A stretch of DNA of 7,999 nucleotides from an uncultured Porphyromonadaceae bacterium. GTDB lineage: Bacteria > Bacteroidota > Bacteroidia > Bacteroidales > Muribaculaceae. Below are positions 1-6,649 of the stretch, piece after piece; position 1 is the first letter of the stretch; every line of letters starts with the position of its first letter. Under the pieces are notes generated by a model. It worked only from the letters and a program-made list of their open reading frames with translations. It did not search any database and was not told the origin of the DNA. A program made the translations under genes and the position numbers. The DNA lies in assembly GCA_947175225.1 (NCBI GenBank), contig CAMWLX010000142.1:1-7999 (forward strand). Reading direction: 5' to 3'.

Positions 1-267
1 ACTACCTCACTTCCCGTCAAGAAACTCAACTCAAGAATGGGCTACAAACCGGTAACATTCTCTGAGCTGACCGACGACGATGAGTTCTGGCAAGGTTGCC
101 AAGGTTGTAAAAATTACGACATCCTGCAGCGAAACAACCGACGTATGTGTCTCTGCACAGGCATGCTTTTCGACCCCAAACAGCCTCTCCCAGCCGACAA
201 GAGAGCCAATCCCTATATGATTAAGGTACGCAACCGTATCAAACGACTCCTCCACCTCAAGAAGTAA
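1..267 (+). CDS. GNAT-family N-acyltransferase, C-terminal part (5' end outside window); candidate glutamate N-acyltransferase
   Basis: The reading frame is open from base 1 to the TAA at 265-267, so the 88 codons seen are the tail of a longer gene; the internal ATG at 37 is probably not the start. The opening residues (TTSLPVKKLNSRMGYKPV) look like the last part of a GNAT fold, where a short helix leads into a 'GYKPV' strand. A polar tail follows with four cysteines, C-x2-C (fragment residues 33 and 36) and C-x-C (50 and 52), then a basic end (RNRIKRLLHLKK). From memory, Bacteroidota often carry a GNAT gene with this tail just before argG. The cluster otherwise encodes every step after the first acylation, so I infer that this enzyme may transfer succinyl or acetyl from CoA to glutamate. 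The acyl-CoA binding motif lies outside the window, so the GNAT assignment rests on the tail and on context. It could instead be an unrelated acetyltransferase. Confidence 0.68.
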   Translation, partial: TTSLPVKKLNSRMGYKPVTFSELTDDDEFWQGCQGCKNYDILQRNNRRMCLCTGMLFDPKQPLPADKRANPYMIKVRNRIKRLLHLKK

Positions 268-282
268 TAATTATTTCATTTG

Positions 283-309
283 GTCAATTTGTCAACTTGA
301 CAAATTGAC
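283..309. promoter_or_regulatory. Perfect 27-base inverted repeat before argG, candidate operator
   Basis: The left arm GTCAATTTGTCAA (283-295) is the exact reverse complement of the right arm TTGACAAATTGAC (297-309), around a single central C at 296. Each arm holds two five-base boxes (GTCAA or TTGAC) spaced eight bases apart, as expected for a site bound by a symmetric dimer or a pair of dimers. It starts 15 bases after the GNAT stop and ends 46 bases before the argG ATG. No U-tract follows, so it does not look like an intrinsic terminator. A TTTG at 288-291 and TATC at 313-316, 21 bases apart, weakly resemble a Bacteroidota -33/-7 promoter, but the second half of the -7 element (TGCT) is poor. 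It does not resemble the classical ArgR box. A dispersed genomic repeat is the main alternative. Confidence 0.6.
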
Positions 310-355
310 ATCTATCTGCTAAGTGATAGTTAAAACAGTTTTACGAATAATAGAA

Positions 356-1576
356 ATGACACAAGTAAATAATAAAAAGAAAGTGCTTCTCGCATTTTCA
401 GGAGGTCTCGATACCTCCTTCGCAGTAAAATATCTCTCCGAAGACCTCGGATATGAAGTTCACACAGCAATCGCAAACACTGGCGGTTTTTCTGAAGAAG
501 AACTCGCTGCAATTGCCGATCGTTCCAAGCGTCTTGGAGCCGCTTCTCACGCCACTCTTGACGTGACAAAAGACTATTACGACAAGAGCATCAAATACAT
601 GATAGCCGGAAATGTGCTCCGCAACGGCACCTACCCTATCTCCGTAAGTTCTGAAAGAATTTTCCAAGCTATTGCAACTATCGAATATGCCAAAAAACTT
701 GGAGTAGATGCAATTGCTCACGGATCAACCGGCGCAGGTAACGATCAAGTGCGCTTCGACCTCACTTTCCAAATCCTCGCTCCAGAAATCGAGATAATCA
801 CTCCGACCCGCGATCTCACTCTCACCCGTGAATATGAAATCGACTATTTGAAGAAGCACGGCTATGAAGCCGACTTTAAGAAGATGGAATATTCCATCAA
901 CAAGGGTCTTTGGGGAACTTCAATCGGAGGAAAAGAGACGTTGCACTCCGAACAAACGCTCCCGGAAGAAGCATATCCTTCTCAAATTACTGCAACTGAA
1001 CCGGAGAAACTAACTATTTCTTTCAAAGAGGGTGAAATCTCTGCAGTAAACGGCAAAGAATATACAGATAAGATAGAGGCTATCCGTGAAGTTGAGCGTA
1101 TCGGTTCACGCTTCGGCATCGGACGCGACATGCACATAGGCGATACTATTATCGGCATCAAGGGTCGTGTCGGTTTCGAGGCAGCCGGACCTATACTCAT
1201 AATTGCAGCTCACAAGATGCTTGAAAAGCACACACTTACCAAATGGCAACAGTATTGGAAAGACCAAGTCGGCACATGGTATGGAATGTTCCTCCACGAG
1301 GCTCAGTATCTCGAACCCGTTATGCGCGACATCGAAAAGATGCTTGAAAGCTCTCAGCGTAATGTGACCGGCACTGTAGAACTTATTCTCCGCCCCTACT
1401 CTTATACTCTCGTAGGCGTAGACTCACCATTTGACCTGATGAAGACCGACTTCGGCGAATACGGCGAAGTCAATAAGGCATGGACTGCCGACGATGTGAA
1501 GGGATTCACAAAGATTCTGGGCAACCAAATGAAGATATACCACAACAATCAGGTCAAAAACGGAAAATCAGAGTGA
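356..1576 (+). CDS. argG: Argininosuccinate synthase
   Basis: This cytoplasmic enzyme condenses citrulline with aspartate at the cost of ATP, giving argininosuccinate, AMP and pyrophosphate. The 406-residue protein has the N-type ATP pyrophosphatase P-loop AFSGGLDTSF (residues 13-22), the block NVLRNGTYPISVSSER (86-101) and the nucleotide/citrulline region AHGSTGAGNDQVRFD (121-135). It also has GIGRDMHIGDTIIGIKGRVGFEAAGP (254-279 region) and the C-terminal tetramerisation part with WQQYWKDQVGTWYGMFLHE (297-315). Length and motif order match the family. I chose the ATG at 356 over the in-frame GTG at 323. The 11 extra residues from the GTG are not part of the conserved core, and the ATG has an A-rich leader (AATAGAA). 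It is the first gene after the inverted repeat, and its stop overlaps the argC start, so the two are probably cotranslated. Confidence 0.97.
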   Translation: MTQVNNKKKVLLAFSGGLDTSFAVKYLSEDLGYEVHTAIANTGGFSEEELAAIADRSKRLGAASHATLDVTKDYYDKSIKYMIAGNVLRNGTYPISVSSERIFQAIATIEYAKKLGVDAIAHGSTGAGNDQVRFDLTFQILAPEIEIITPTRDLTLTREYEIDYLKKHGYEADFKKMEYSINKGLWGTSIGGKETLHSEQTLPEEAYPSQITATEPEKLTISFKEGEISAVNGKEYTDKIEAIREVERIGSRFGIGRDMHIGDTIIGIKGRVGFEAAGPILIIAAHKMLEKHTLTKWQQYWKDQVGTWYGMFLHEAQYLEPVMRDIEKMLESSQRNVTGTVELILRPYSYTLVGVDSPFDLMKTDFGEYGEVNKAWTADDVKGFTKILGNQMKIYHNNQVKNGKSE

Positions 1577-2541
1577 AAAAAATTGGTATAATCGGAGGTG
1601 CCGGCTACACTGCCGGCGAACTCCTCCGCCTGCTCATCAACCATCCTGAGGTGAGCATCGAATTCGTACACTCTTCAAGTAATGCCGGAAAACCGATTAC
1701 TGACGTACATGGAGGACTGTTAGGAGAAACAGATCTTGTATTTTCTGATTCTCATCCCCTCGAAGATATCGACATCCTCTTCCTCTGCTCCGCCCATGGC
1801 CAAAGTAAAAAGTTTTGGGAAGAAAATGCTCGTCCAGATGGTCTCAAAGTGATCGACCTTGCTCAAGATTTCAGAGACGAGTCTGAGGGATATGTATATG
1901 GTTTGCCTGAACTCCAAATAGATAAGATTGCAACTTCTGATTCAGTGGCTAACCCAGGCTGCTTTGCGACCGCACTCCAACTTTCTCTTCTTCCGCTTGC
2001 AAAAGCACATTTGCTCCCGGCTGAAGGAGACATCAACATCACAGCTCTTACTGGTTCCACAGGAGCTGGAGTAAAACCTGGAGCAACTACTCACTTCAGT
2101 TGGCGAAACGATAATCTGTCGGTATATAAGCCATTTACCCATCAGCATCTGATTGAAATCGGTGCAACTCTGAAAAAACTGCAGCCAGACAATACTGCTA
2201 CAATTAATTTCGTCCCTATGCGCGGAGATTTCCCCAGAGGCATTTTTGCAGTGACTACACTTGACTGCAGTCTGACTGAAGAGGAAGTGACTGACCTATA
2301 TAAGGAATACTATAAAGATGCTCCTTTCACTATAGTCAGTGACAAACCAATTGACCTTAAACAGGCGGTAAATACCAACAAGGCAATCCTCCATGTCGAA
2401 AAACACGGGAAGAAACTCCTTGTGACCTGCGCTATCGACAATCTTTTGAAAGGTGCTTCCGGACAGGCTGTGCAAAACATGAACATTATGCTCGGAATCG
2501 ACCAGACCACCGGGCTTCGTCTTAAACCCTCAGCATTCTAA
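1573..2541 (+). CDS. argC: N-acyl-gamma-glutamyl-phosphate reductase (probably acting on the N-succinyl form)
   Basis: This enzyme reduces N-acylglutamyl-5-phosphate with NADPH to the semialdehyde. The 322-residue product starts with a Rossmann loop (GGAGYTAGELLRLL, residues 8-21). The catalytic cysteine is Cys130 in NPGCFAT, and HQH at 190-192 sits where the family places its catalytic histidine. LTGSTGAGVKPG (159-170), VPMRGDFPRGI (214-224) and DNLLKGASGQAVQNMN (289-304) are further family signatures. I chose the GTG at 1573-1575, because the protein then begins MKKIGIIGGAG with no spare residues. The open frame extends back to an ATG at 1480, but that stretch lies inside argG and encodes a sequence unlike ArgC. 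The GTG overlaps the argG TGA as GTGA, typical of translational coupling. Whether the substrate carries acetyl or succinyl cannot be read from this protein; the carbamoyltransferase downstream favours succinyl. Confidence 0.95.
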   Translation: MKKIGIIGGAGYTAGELLRLLINHPEVSIEFVHSSSNAGKPITDVHGGLLGETDLVFSDSHPLEDIDILFLCSAHGQSKKFWEENARPDGLKVIDLAQDFRDESEGYVYGLPELQIDKIATSDSVANPGCFATALQLSLLPLAKAHLLPAEGDINITALTGSTGAGVKPGATTHFSWRNDNLSVYKPFTHQHLIEIGATLKKLQPDNTATINFVPMRGDFPRGIFAVTTLDCSLTEEEVTDLYKEYYKDAPFTIVSDKPIDLKQAVNTNKAILHVEKHGKKLLVTCAIDNLLKGASGQAVQNMNIMLGIDQTTGLRLKPSAF

Positions 2542-2546
2542 GAGTT

Positions 2547-3677
2547 ATGAAACTATTTGATGTATATTCTCTTTATGATATTGAGCCTATAAAAGGTTCG
2601 GGAAATCACGTCTATACTGCCGACGGAACTGAATATCTTGACCTGTATGGTGGGCACGCTGTGATTTCAGTAGGTCATGCTCATCCCCGATATGTAGATG
2701 CAGTTTCCAAACAGGTAGCAGCACTTGGTTTCTACTCTAACTCCGTGCTTAATTCTCTTCAGGAGCGCCTTGCCGAGAAACTTGGTAAAGCTTCAGGCTA
2801 CGACGACTATGCTCTCTTCTTATGCAATTCAGGAGCTGAGGCAAATGAAAATGCAATGAAATTAGCTTCTTTCGCTACCGGAAGAAGCAAGATTCTTGCT
2901 TTTGGCCATGCTTTCCACGGACGTACTTCCGGAGCGGTGGCTGCCACAGACAATCCTGCTATTCAAGCCCCATTCAACAAGACTGAAAATGTCACTTTCG
3001 TTCCTCTGAATGACTTGAAGGCCATGAAAGCTGCTCTTTCCACAAAAGAATATGCCGCTGCTATCATTGAAGGCATTCAGGGAGTAGCAGGAATCCATGA
3101 GCCATCTACTGAGTTCATGCACGCTCTGGCTAATGAATGTAAAGAAACAGAGACCCTCCTTATTCTTGACGAAATTCAATCCGGATACGGACGCTCTGGA
3201 AAATTCTTTGCTCATCAGCACCATGACATAAAACCAGACATAATAACCTGTGCAAAAGGTATTGCGAATGGTTTTCCGATGGGAGCCGTCCTCATTTCTC
3301 CTGCTATTGAAGCTAAAAAGGGAATGCTCGGCACTACTTTCGGTGGCAATCACCTCGCATGTGCAGCTGCAATCTCAGTTCTCGACATTATAGAAGATGA
3401 AAAACTGATTGAGAATGCTGCCTCTGTCGGAGAATATCTGATCGATGAACTGAAAAAAATACCACAAATATCTGATGTAAGAGGCCGCGGTCTTATGATT
3501 GGTTTTGAAGTCGATGGTTTCACAGGTTCTGACCTCAGGAAAAAACTTCTTTTCGATCATCATATCTTTACCGGAGGAGCAGGGAAATTGACAGTCAGGT
3601 TGCTTCCTGCCCTTACCATTTCTAAAAAAGATGCTGACATCTTCCTGACTGAACTGAAGAAGGCCATTAACTCGTAA
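2547..3677 (+). CDS. argD: N-acylornithine aminotransferase, PLP-dependent class III
   Basis: This enzyme transfers an amino group from glutamate to the N-acylglutamate semialdehyde, giving N-acylornithine. The 376-residue sequence is a complete class III (fold type I) aminotransferase. It has the phosphate-binding loop NSGAEANE (94-101), HAFHGRT (121-127) and LILDEIQSGYGRSG (205-218), with Asp208 pairing with the pyridine nitrogen of PLP. The Schiff-base lysine is Lys237 in TCAKGIANGFPMGA. TTFGGNHLACAAA (263-275) and the C-terminal RLLPALTIS (351-359) are typical of ArgD and related succinylornithine aminotransferases. The start is the ATG five bases after the argC stop, and the next gene begins 11 bases after its own stop, so it sits inside one transcription unit. 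In this cluster the likely product is N-succinylornithine, which is inferred from the carbamoyltransferase that follows. Confidence 0.95.
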   Translation: MKLFDVYSLYDIEPIKGSGNHVYTADGTEYLDLYGGHAVISVGHAHPRYVDAVSKQVAALGFYSNSVLNSLQERLAEKLGKASGYDDYALFLCNSGAEANENAMKLASFATGRSKILAFGHAFHGRTSGAVAATDNPAIQAPFNKTENVTFVPLNDLKAMKAALSTKEYAAAIIEGIQGVAGIHEPSTEFMHALANECKETETLLILDEIQSGYGRSGKFFAHQHHDIKPDIITCAKGIANGFPMGAVLISPAIEAKKGMLGTTFGGNHLACAAAISVLDIIEDEKLIENAASVGEYLIDELKKIPQISDVRGRGLMIGFEVDGFTGSDLRKKLLFDHHIFTGGAGKLTVRLLPALTISKKDADIFLTELKKAINS

Positions 3678-3688
3678 AATTGCTGAAA

Positions 3689-4648
3689 ATGAAAAAATTC
3701 ACATGTGTTGAAGATATAGGCGCACTCGACAAAGCTCTTGCTGAAGCCGCTCTTATTAAGAAAGATAAATTCGCATTCACAGGTCTTGGACGCAATAAGA
3801 CCCTTCTTATGATCTTCTTCAATTCCTCACTTCGCACTCGTCTTTCTACTCAGAAAGCCGCCATGAATCTCGGTATGAATGTCATAGTTCTTGACGTCAA
3901 CCAAGGAGCATGGAAACTGGAGACAGAACGAGGAGTGATTATGGACGGTGACAAAGCAGAGCATCTTCTTGAGGCTATCCCAGTCATGGGCTGCTACTGC
4001 GACATAATCGGCGTACGTTCATTTGCCGGTCTGACCAACAAAAAGGATGATTACGAAGAGAAGGTGATTTCTCAGTTTATCAAGTATTCCGGAAAACCTG
4101 TCTTCAGCATGGAAGCAGCCACAAGACATCCTCTCCAAAGTTTTGCAGACCTAATCACAATCGAGGAATACAAGACTAAGGAGCGTCCGAAAGTGGTTAT
4201 GACTTGGGCGCCTCATCCCAAAGCTCTCCCTCAGGCTGTGCCAAATTCATTCGCAGAGTGGATGATTGCAGCTGGCTATGACTTTGTAATCACACATCCC
4301 CACGGCTATGAACTTGATCCTGCATTCACAAAAGGAGCCAAGATAGAATATGATCAGCGCAAAGCTTTTGAAGGCGCAGATTTCATATATGCTAAAAACT
4401 GGTCGGCATATGCAGATCCAAATTATGGGAAAGTGCTGTCAACAGACCGTGATTGGACTGTAGACGCAGAAAAGATGGCGCTTACCAACAACGCTTATTT
4501 CATGCATTGTTTGCCGGTTAGACGCAATATGATTGTCACTGACGATGTGATTGAATCTGATAGAAGCATCGTGATTCCAGAGGCTGCTAACAGAGAGATT
4601 TCAGCACAAGTTGTGATCAAACGTCTTCTTGAAAGTCTAAGCAATTGA
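3689..4648 (+). CDS. argF': N-acylornithine carbamoyltransferase, predicted N-succinylornithine type
   Basis: This enzyme moves the carbamoyl group of carbamoyl phosphate onto an N-acylated ornithine, giving N-acylcitrulline. The 319-residue protein has the carbamoyl-phosphate loop SSLRTR (46-51), HPLQSFADL (147-155) and FMHCLPVRRN (271-280). It lacks the ornithine-binding SMG loop of ordinary OTCases. From memory it is nearly colinear with the B. fragilis N-succinylornithine enzyme of about 318 residues, sharing GAWKLETERGVIMDGDK and the segment through MEAATRHPLQ. The residue reported to choose between succinyl and acetyl substrates, Pro90 in B. fragilis and Glu92 in Xanthomonas, is Ala90 here (codon 3956-3958); replacing the Xanthomonas Glu with Ala was reported to give a succinyl enzyme. 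I chose the ATG at 3689 (MKKFTCV) over the TTG at 3680, because it matches the family start. Its TGA is followed by the argB ATG after five bases. Confidence 0.93.
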   Translation: MKKFTCVEDIGALDKALAEAALIKKDKFAFTGLGRNKTLLMIFFNSSLRTRLSTQKAAMNLGMNVIVLDVNQGAWKLETERGVIMDGDKAEHLLEAIPVMGCYCDIIGVRSFAGLTNKKDDYEEKVISQFIKYSGKPVFSMEAATRHPLQSFADLITIEEYKTKERPKVVMTWAPHPKALPQAVPNSFAEWMIAAGYDFVITHPHGYELDPAFTKGAKIEYDQRKAFEGADFIYAKNWSAYADPNYGKVLSTDRDWTVDAEKMALTNNAYFMHCLPVRRNMIVTDDVIESDRSIVIPEAANREISAQVVIKRLLESLSN

Positions 4649-4653
4649 TTAAA

Positions 4654-5433
4654 ATGGAGATTAATAATATAAATGTTGTAAAGATTGGTGGGAACGTCAT
4701 CGACGATCCCACCGCTCTTGCTGATTTTGTAAGCATATTCTCAAAACTTGAGTGTCCGAAAATTCTTGTGCATGGAGGTGGCAAAGAAGCTACACGTCTA
4801 AGCAAGGAAATGGGTATAGAGACCACTATGATAGAGGGCAGGCGCGTGACTGACCGTGCAACTCTTGACATTGTCACTATGATATACGCAGGTCTGATCA
4901 ATAAGCGAATCGTTGCAATGCTCCAAGCTAATGGATGCAATGCCCTCGGTTTCTCAGGAGCTGATGGAAATATTATCAAAGCTACCCGTCGTCCGGCTAA
5001 TCCTATTGACTATGGATTTGTTGGAGATATCAACCCTAAGGATGTCAATGACACTCTAATCCGTATTCTTCTTGAAGCTGGAATCACTCCGGTGGTCTGT
5101 GCTATATGCCATGATGGAAAAGGGACTCTCCTAAACTGCAATGCCGACTCAGTAGCATCTGCAATAGCAATCGGAGCATCCCGCATCGCCCCGACGATTC
5201 TCACCTACTGTTTTGAGAAAGCCGGTGTCCTTGCTGATGTAGAAGACGACAATTCTGTAATTCCTCTAATTACAAAACAGAATTTCAATGCTCTAAAAGA
5301 AAACGGAACTGTGGCGAAAGGCATGATCCCCAAACTTACCAACGCCCTTGACTCAGCAGCCAAAGGCGTAAAAGAAGTCAGGATATGCAAAGCCGAAAAT
5401 CTCCTTTCCGACTCCGGCACCATTATTAGATAA
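4654..5433 (+). CDS. argB: N-acylglutamate kinase
   Basis: This amino-acid kinase phosphorylates the gamma-carboxylate of N-acylglutamate with ATP. The 259-residue product opens directly with the first strand, VVKIGGN (8-14), whose Lys10 is catalytic. Then come the glycine loop HGGGKEA (40-46), the substrate-side segment GRRVTD (62-67), LNCNADSVA (160-168) and the nucleotide-side KGMIPKL (223-229). Length equals the short, E. coli-like kinases. The extra N-terminal helix that builds arginine-inhibited hexamers in other species is absent, so feedback inhibition of this step is unlikely. I chose the ATG at 4654; an in-frame TTG at 4645 overlaps the previous stop as TTGA and would add only three residues. 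No recognisable signal follows in the 95 bases before the next gene. Confidence 0.95.
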   Translation: MEINNINVVKIGGNVIDDPTALADFVSIFSKLECPKILVHGGGKEATRLSKEMGIETTMIEGRRVTDRATLDIVTMIYAGLINKRIVAMLQANGCNALGFSGADGNIIKATRRPANPIDYGFVGDINPKDVNDTLIRILLEAGITPVVCAICHDGKGTLLNCNADSVASAIAIGASRIAPTILTYCFEKAGVLADVEDDNSVIPLITKQNFNALKENGTVAKGMIPKLTNALDSAAKGVKEVRICKAENLLSDSGTIIR

Positions 5434-5528
5434 CAAATCAACACAAGTTTGAAAGGAATACTTCCCTCCGAGTCAAAATTAGTAATAGAGCATGCTCCAT
5501 TAAGCGTACATCAAATTACACAACATCT

Positions 5529-6599
5529 ATGAATGAGGACCACATTTCCCTTCTCCAACGCCTAATCTCTACTCCCTCTTTTTCAAGGGAAGAGTCTGCT
5601 ACGGCCGACATATGGGAGGAATGGCTAAAAGAAAACGGCGCAGGTGAAGTAAAAAGACTTCACAACAACGTATATGTCCTCACCCCCAATTTTGACCCTT
5701 CAAAACCAATCCTGATGCTCAATTCGCATCATGATACGGTCAGACCGGCTGCTTCCTACACTCGCGCTCCATTTAGCCCTGACATTGAAGGAGATAAGCT
5801 TTACGGTCTTGGGAGCAATGATGCCGGAGCCTCGGGAGTAGCGCTTGCAATGGCTTTTCTTGCATTGAAAGATGATCCCAACCTTCCGGTGAATCTGATT
5901 CTTGCGATCACTGCCGCAGAGGAAGTGATGGGAGAATTTGGCATGAGAGCTTTTTTACCCTATCTTGCAGAAAATGGATTGACTCCTGACATGGTGCTCG
6001 TAGGAGAACCAACAGGTATGCAACCCGCAATTGCCGAACGAGGTCTTCTTGTGCTCGACTGTGTTGCAAAAGGAAAGGCGGGACATGCTGCTCGAAATGA
6101 GGGTGTAAATGCTCTTTATAGGGCAATAGAAGACATAAATCTTCTAAGAGATTTTGCTCCGGAAAAGACAAGCCATGTTTTAGGCCCTATCAAAGTGAGC
6201 GTGACAATGATCAATTGTGGCTCTCAACACAACGTTGTCCCTGACTCTTGTTCCTATGTTGCTGATATTCGAACTACTGACGCTTATAGCAATGAAGAAA
6301 CTGTAGAGCTTTTAAGGCAATGTGTAAATTGGAGCGAACTGACACCAAGATCTACGCGAGTTCATGCATCTGTAATCGACGATCAGCATCCACTTGTCAA
6401 AGCAGCAACGTATCTTGGAAAAGAAACCTTCGTCTCTCCCACTACGTCAGATATGGCTCTGATGCACGGCATTCCGTCACTGAAAATGGGACCGGGACAG
6501 TCTGCAAGATCCCATTCTGCAGATGAATTCATATATATTTCCGAAATATCTGATGCTATAGATACTTACATCCAACTCATAAAAAATATAAAGATATAG
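5529..6599 (+). CDS. argE: M20-family deacylase (ArgE/DapE-like), predicted N-succinylcitrulline desuccinylase
   Basis: This is a cytoplasmic di-zinc amidohydrolase of 356 residues. It has the M20 metal and catalytic set in order: SHHDTV (66-71, metal ligand His67 and catalytic Asp69), GSNDAGAS (95-102, bridging Asp98), TAAEEVMG (128-135, general base Glu131 and ligand Glu132), GEPT (159-162, ligand Glu160) and SHSADE (328-333, ligand His329). GKAGHAA (182-188) belongs to the lid/dimerisation domain, where its histidine helps the catalytic site of the partner subunit. Because the carbamoyltransferase acts on acylated ornithine, the expected substrate is N-acylcitrulline, most likely succinyl, released as citrulline for ArgG. 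DapE acts on a succinylated substrate and is a close relative, so a DapE role is the main alternative; the arg context argues against it. The preceding 95-base gap contains one lone GTCAA and no convincing promoter. Confidence 0.88.
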   Translation: MNEDHISLLQRLISTPSFSREESATADIWEEWLKENGAGEVKRLHNNVYVLTPNFDPSKPILMLNSHHDTVRPAASYTRAPFSPDIEGDKLYGLGSNDAGASGVALAMAFLALKDDPNLPVNLILAITAAEEVMGEFGMRAFLPYLAENGLTPDMVLVGEPTGMQPAIAERGLLVLDCVAKGKAGHAARNEGVNALYRAIEDINLLRDFAPEKTSHVLGPIKVSVTMINCGSQHNVVPDSCSYVADIRTTDAYSNEETVELLRQCVNWSELTPRSTRVHASVIDDQHPLVKAATYLGKETFVSPTTSDMALMHGIPSLKMGPGQSARSHSADEFIYISEISDAIDTYIQLIKNIKI

Positions 6600-6625
6600 T
6601 CATTTTGTCAATTTGACATCTTGAC
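6599..6625. promoter_or_regulatory. Degenerate copy of the 27-base inverted repeat, before argH
   Basis: Centred on T6612, the left arm GTCATTTTGTCAA and the right arm TTGACATCTTGAC pair at 10 of 13 positions, with the inner six pairs perfect. It has the same four-box plan and the same box spacing as the copy before argG. The two copies also share context: TTTG followed 21 bases later by TATC (6604-6607 and 6629-6632). The site begins on the last base of the upstream TAG stop and ends 24 bases before the argH ATG. No U-tract follows. The match at two arg gene leaders suggests a shared regulator or promoter arrangement, but a dispersed repeat family would look the same from one window. Confidence 0.45.
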
Positions 6626-6649
6626 AGCTATCAACCAACAAAACATATT

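Noticed and set aside
283..309. Reading the palindrome as an intrinsic terminator after the GNAT gene
   Set aside because: The stem is A/T-rich, the natural loop is one to three bases, and no T-run follows (CATCTATC comes next).
398..721. 107-codon minus-strand open frame inside argG
   Set aside because: It is antisense to the conserved P-loop half of argG, and the product shows no recognisable domain.
1480..1572. N-terminal extension of ArgC from an upstream ATG
   Set aside because: The stretch is out-of-frame argG sequence. The family N-terminus begins exactly at the GTG at 1573.
2862..3353. 163-codon open frame on the minus strand inside argD
   Set aside because: It lies wholly within a strongly conserved aminotransferase gene, its translation resembles no family I know, and it has no promoter or neighbour to support it.
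4617..4979. 120-codon minus-strand open frame across the argF'/argB junction
   Set aside because: It is antisense to two well-supported genes, and its low-complexity translation reads as a shadow of their codons.
5455..5465. GGAA-TAC-TTCC short inverted repeat in the gap before the M20 deacylase
   Set aside because: Four-base arms are expected by chance, and there is no second copy or adjoining promoter element.
5434..5528. Possible promoter or small gene between argB and the M20 deacylase
   Set aside because: A TTTG occurs at 5448-5451, but no TAnnTTTG lies at a suitable distance. No open frame of useful length or stable hairpin is apparent.
6320..6526. 68-codon plus-strand open frame inside the M20 deacylase gene
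   Set aside because: It is in a different frame from a gene whose catalytic motifs continue across the same bases, and it has no family resemblance.
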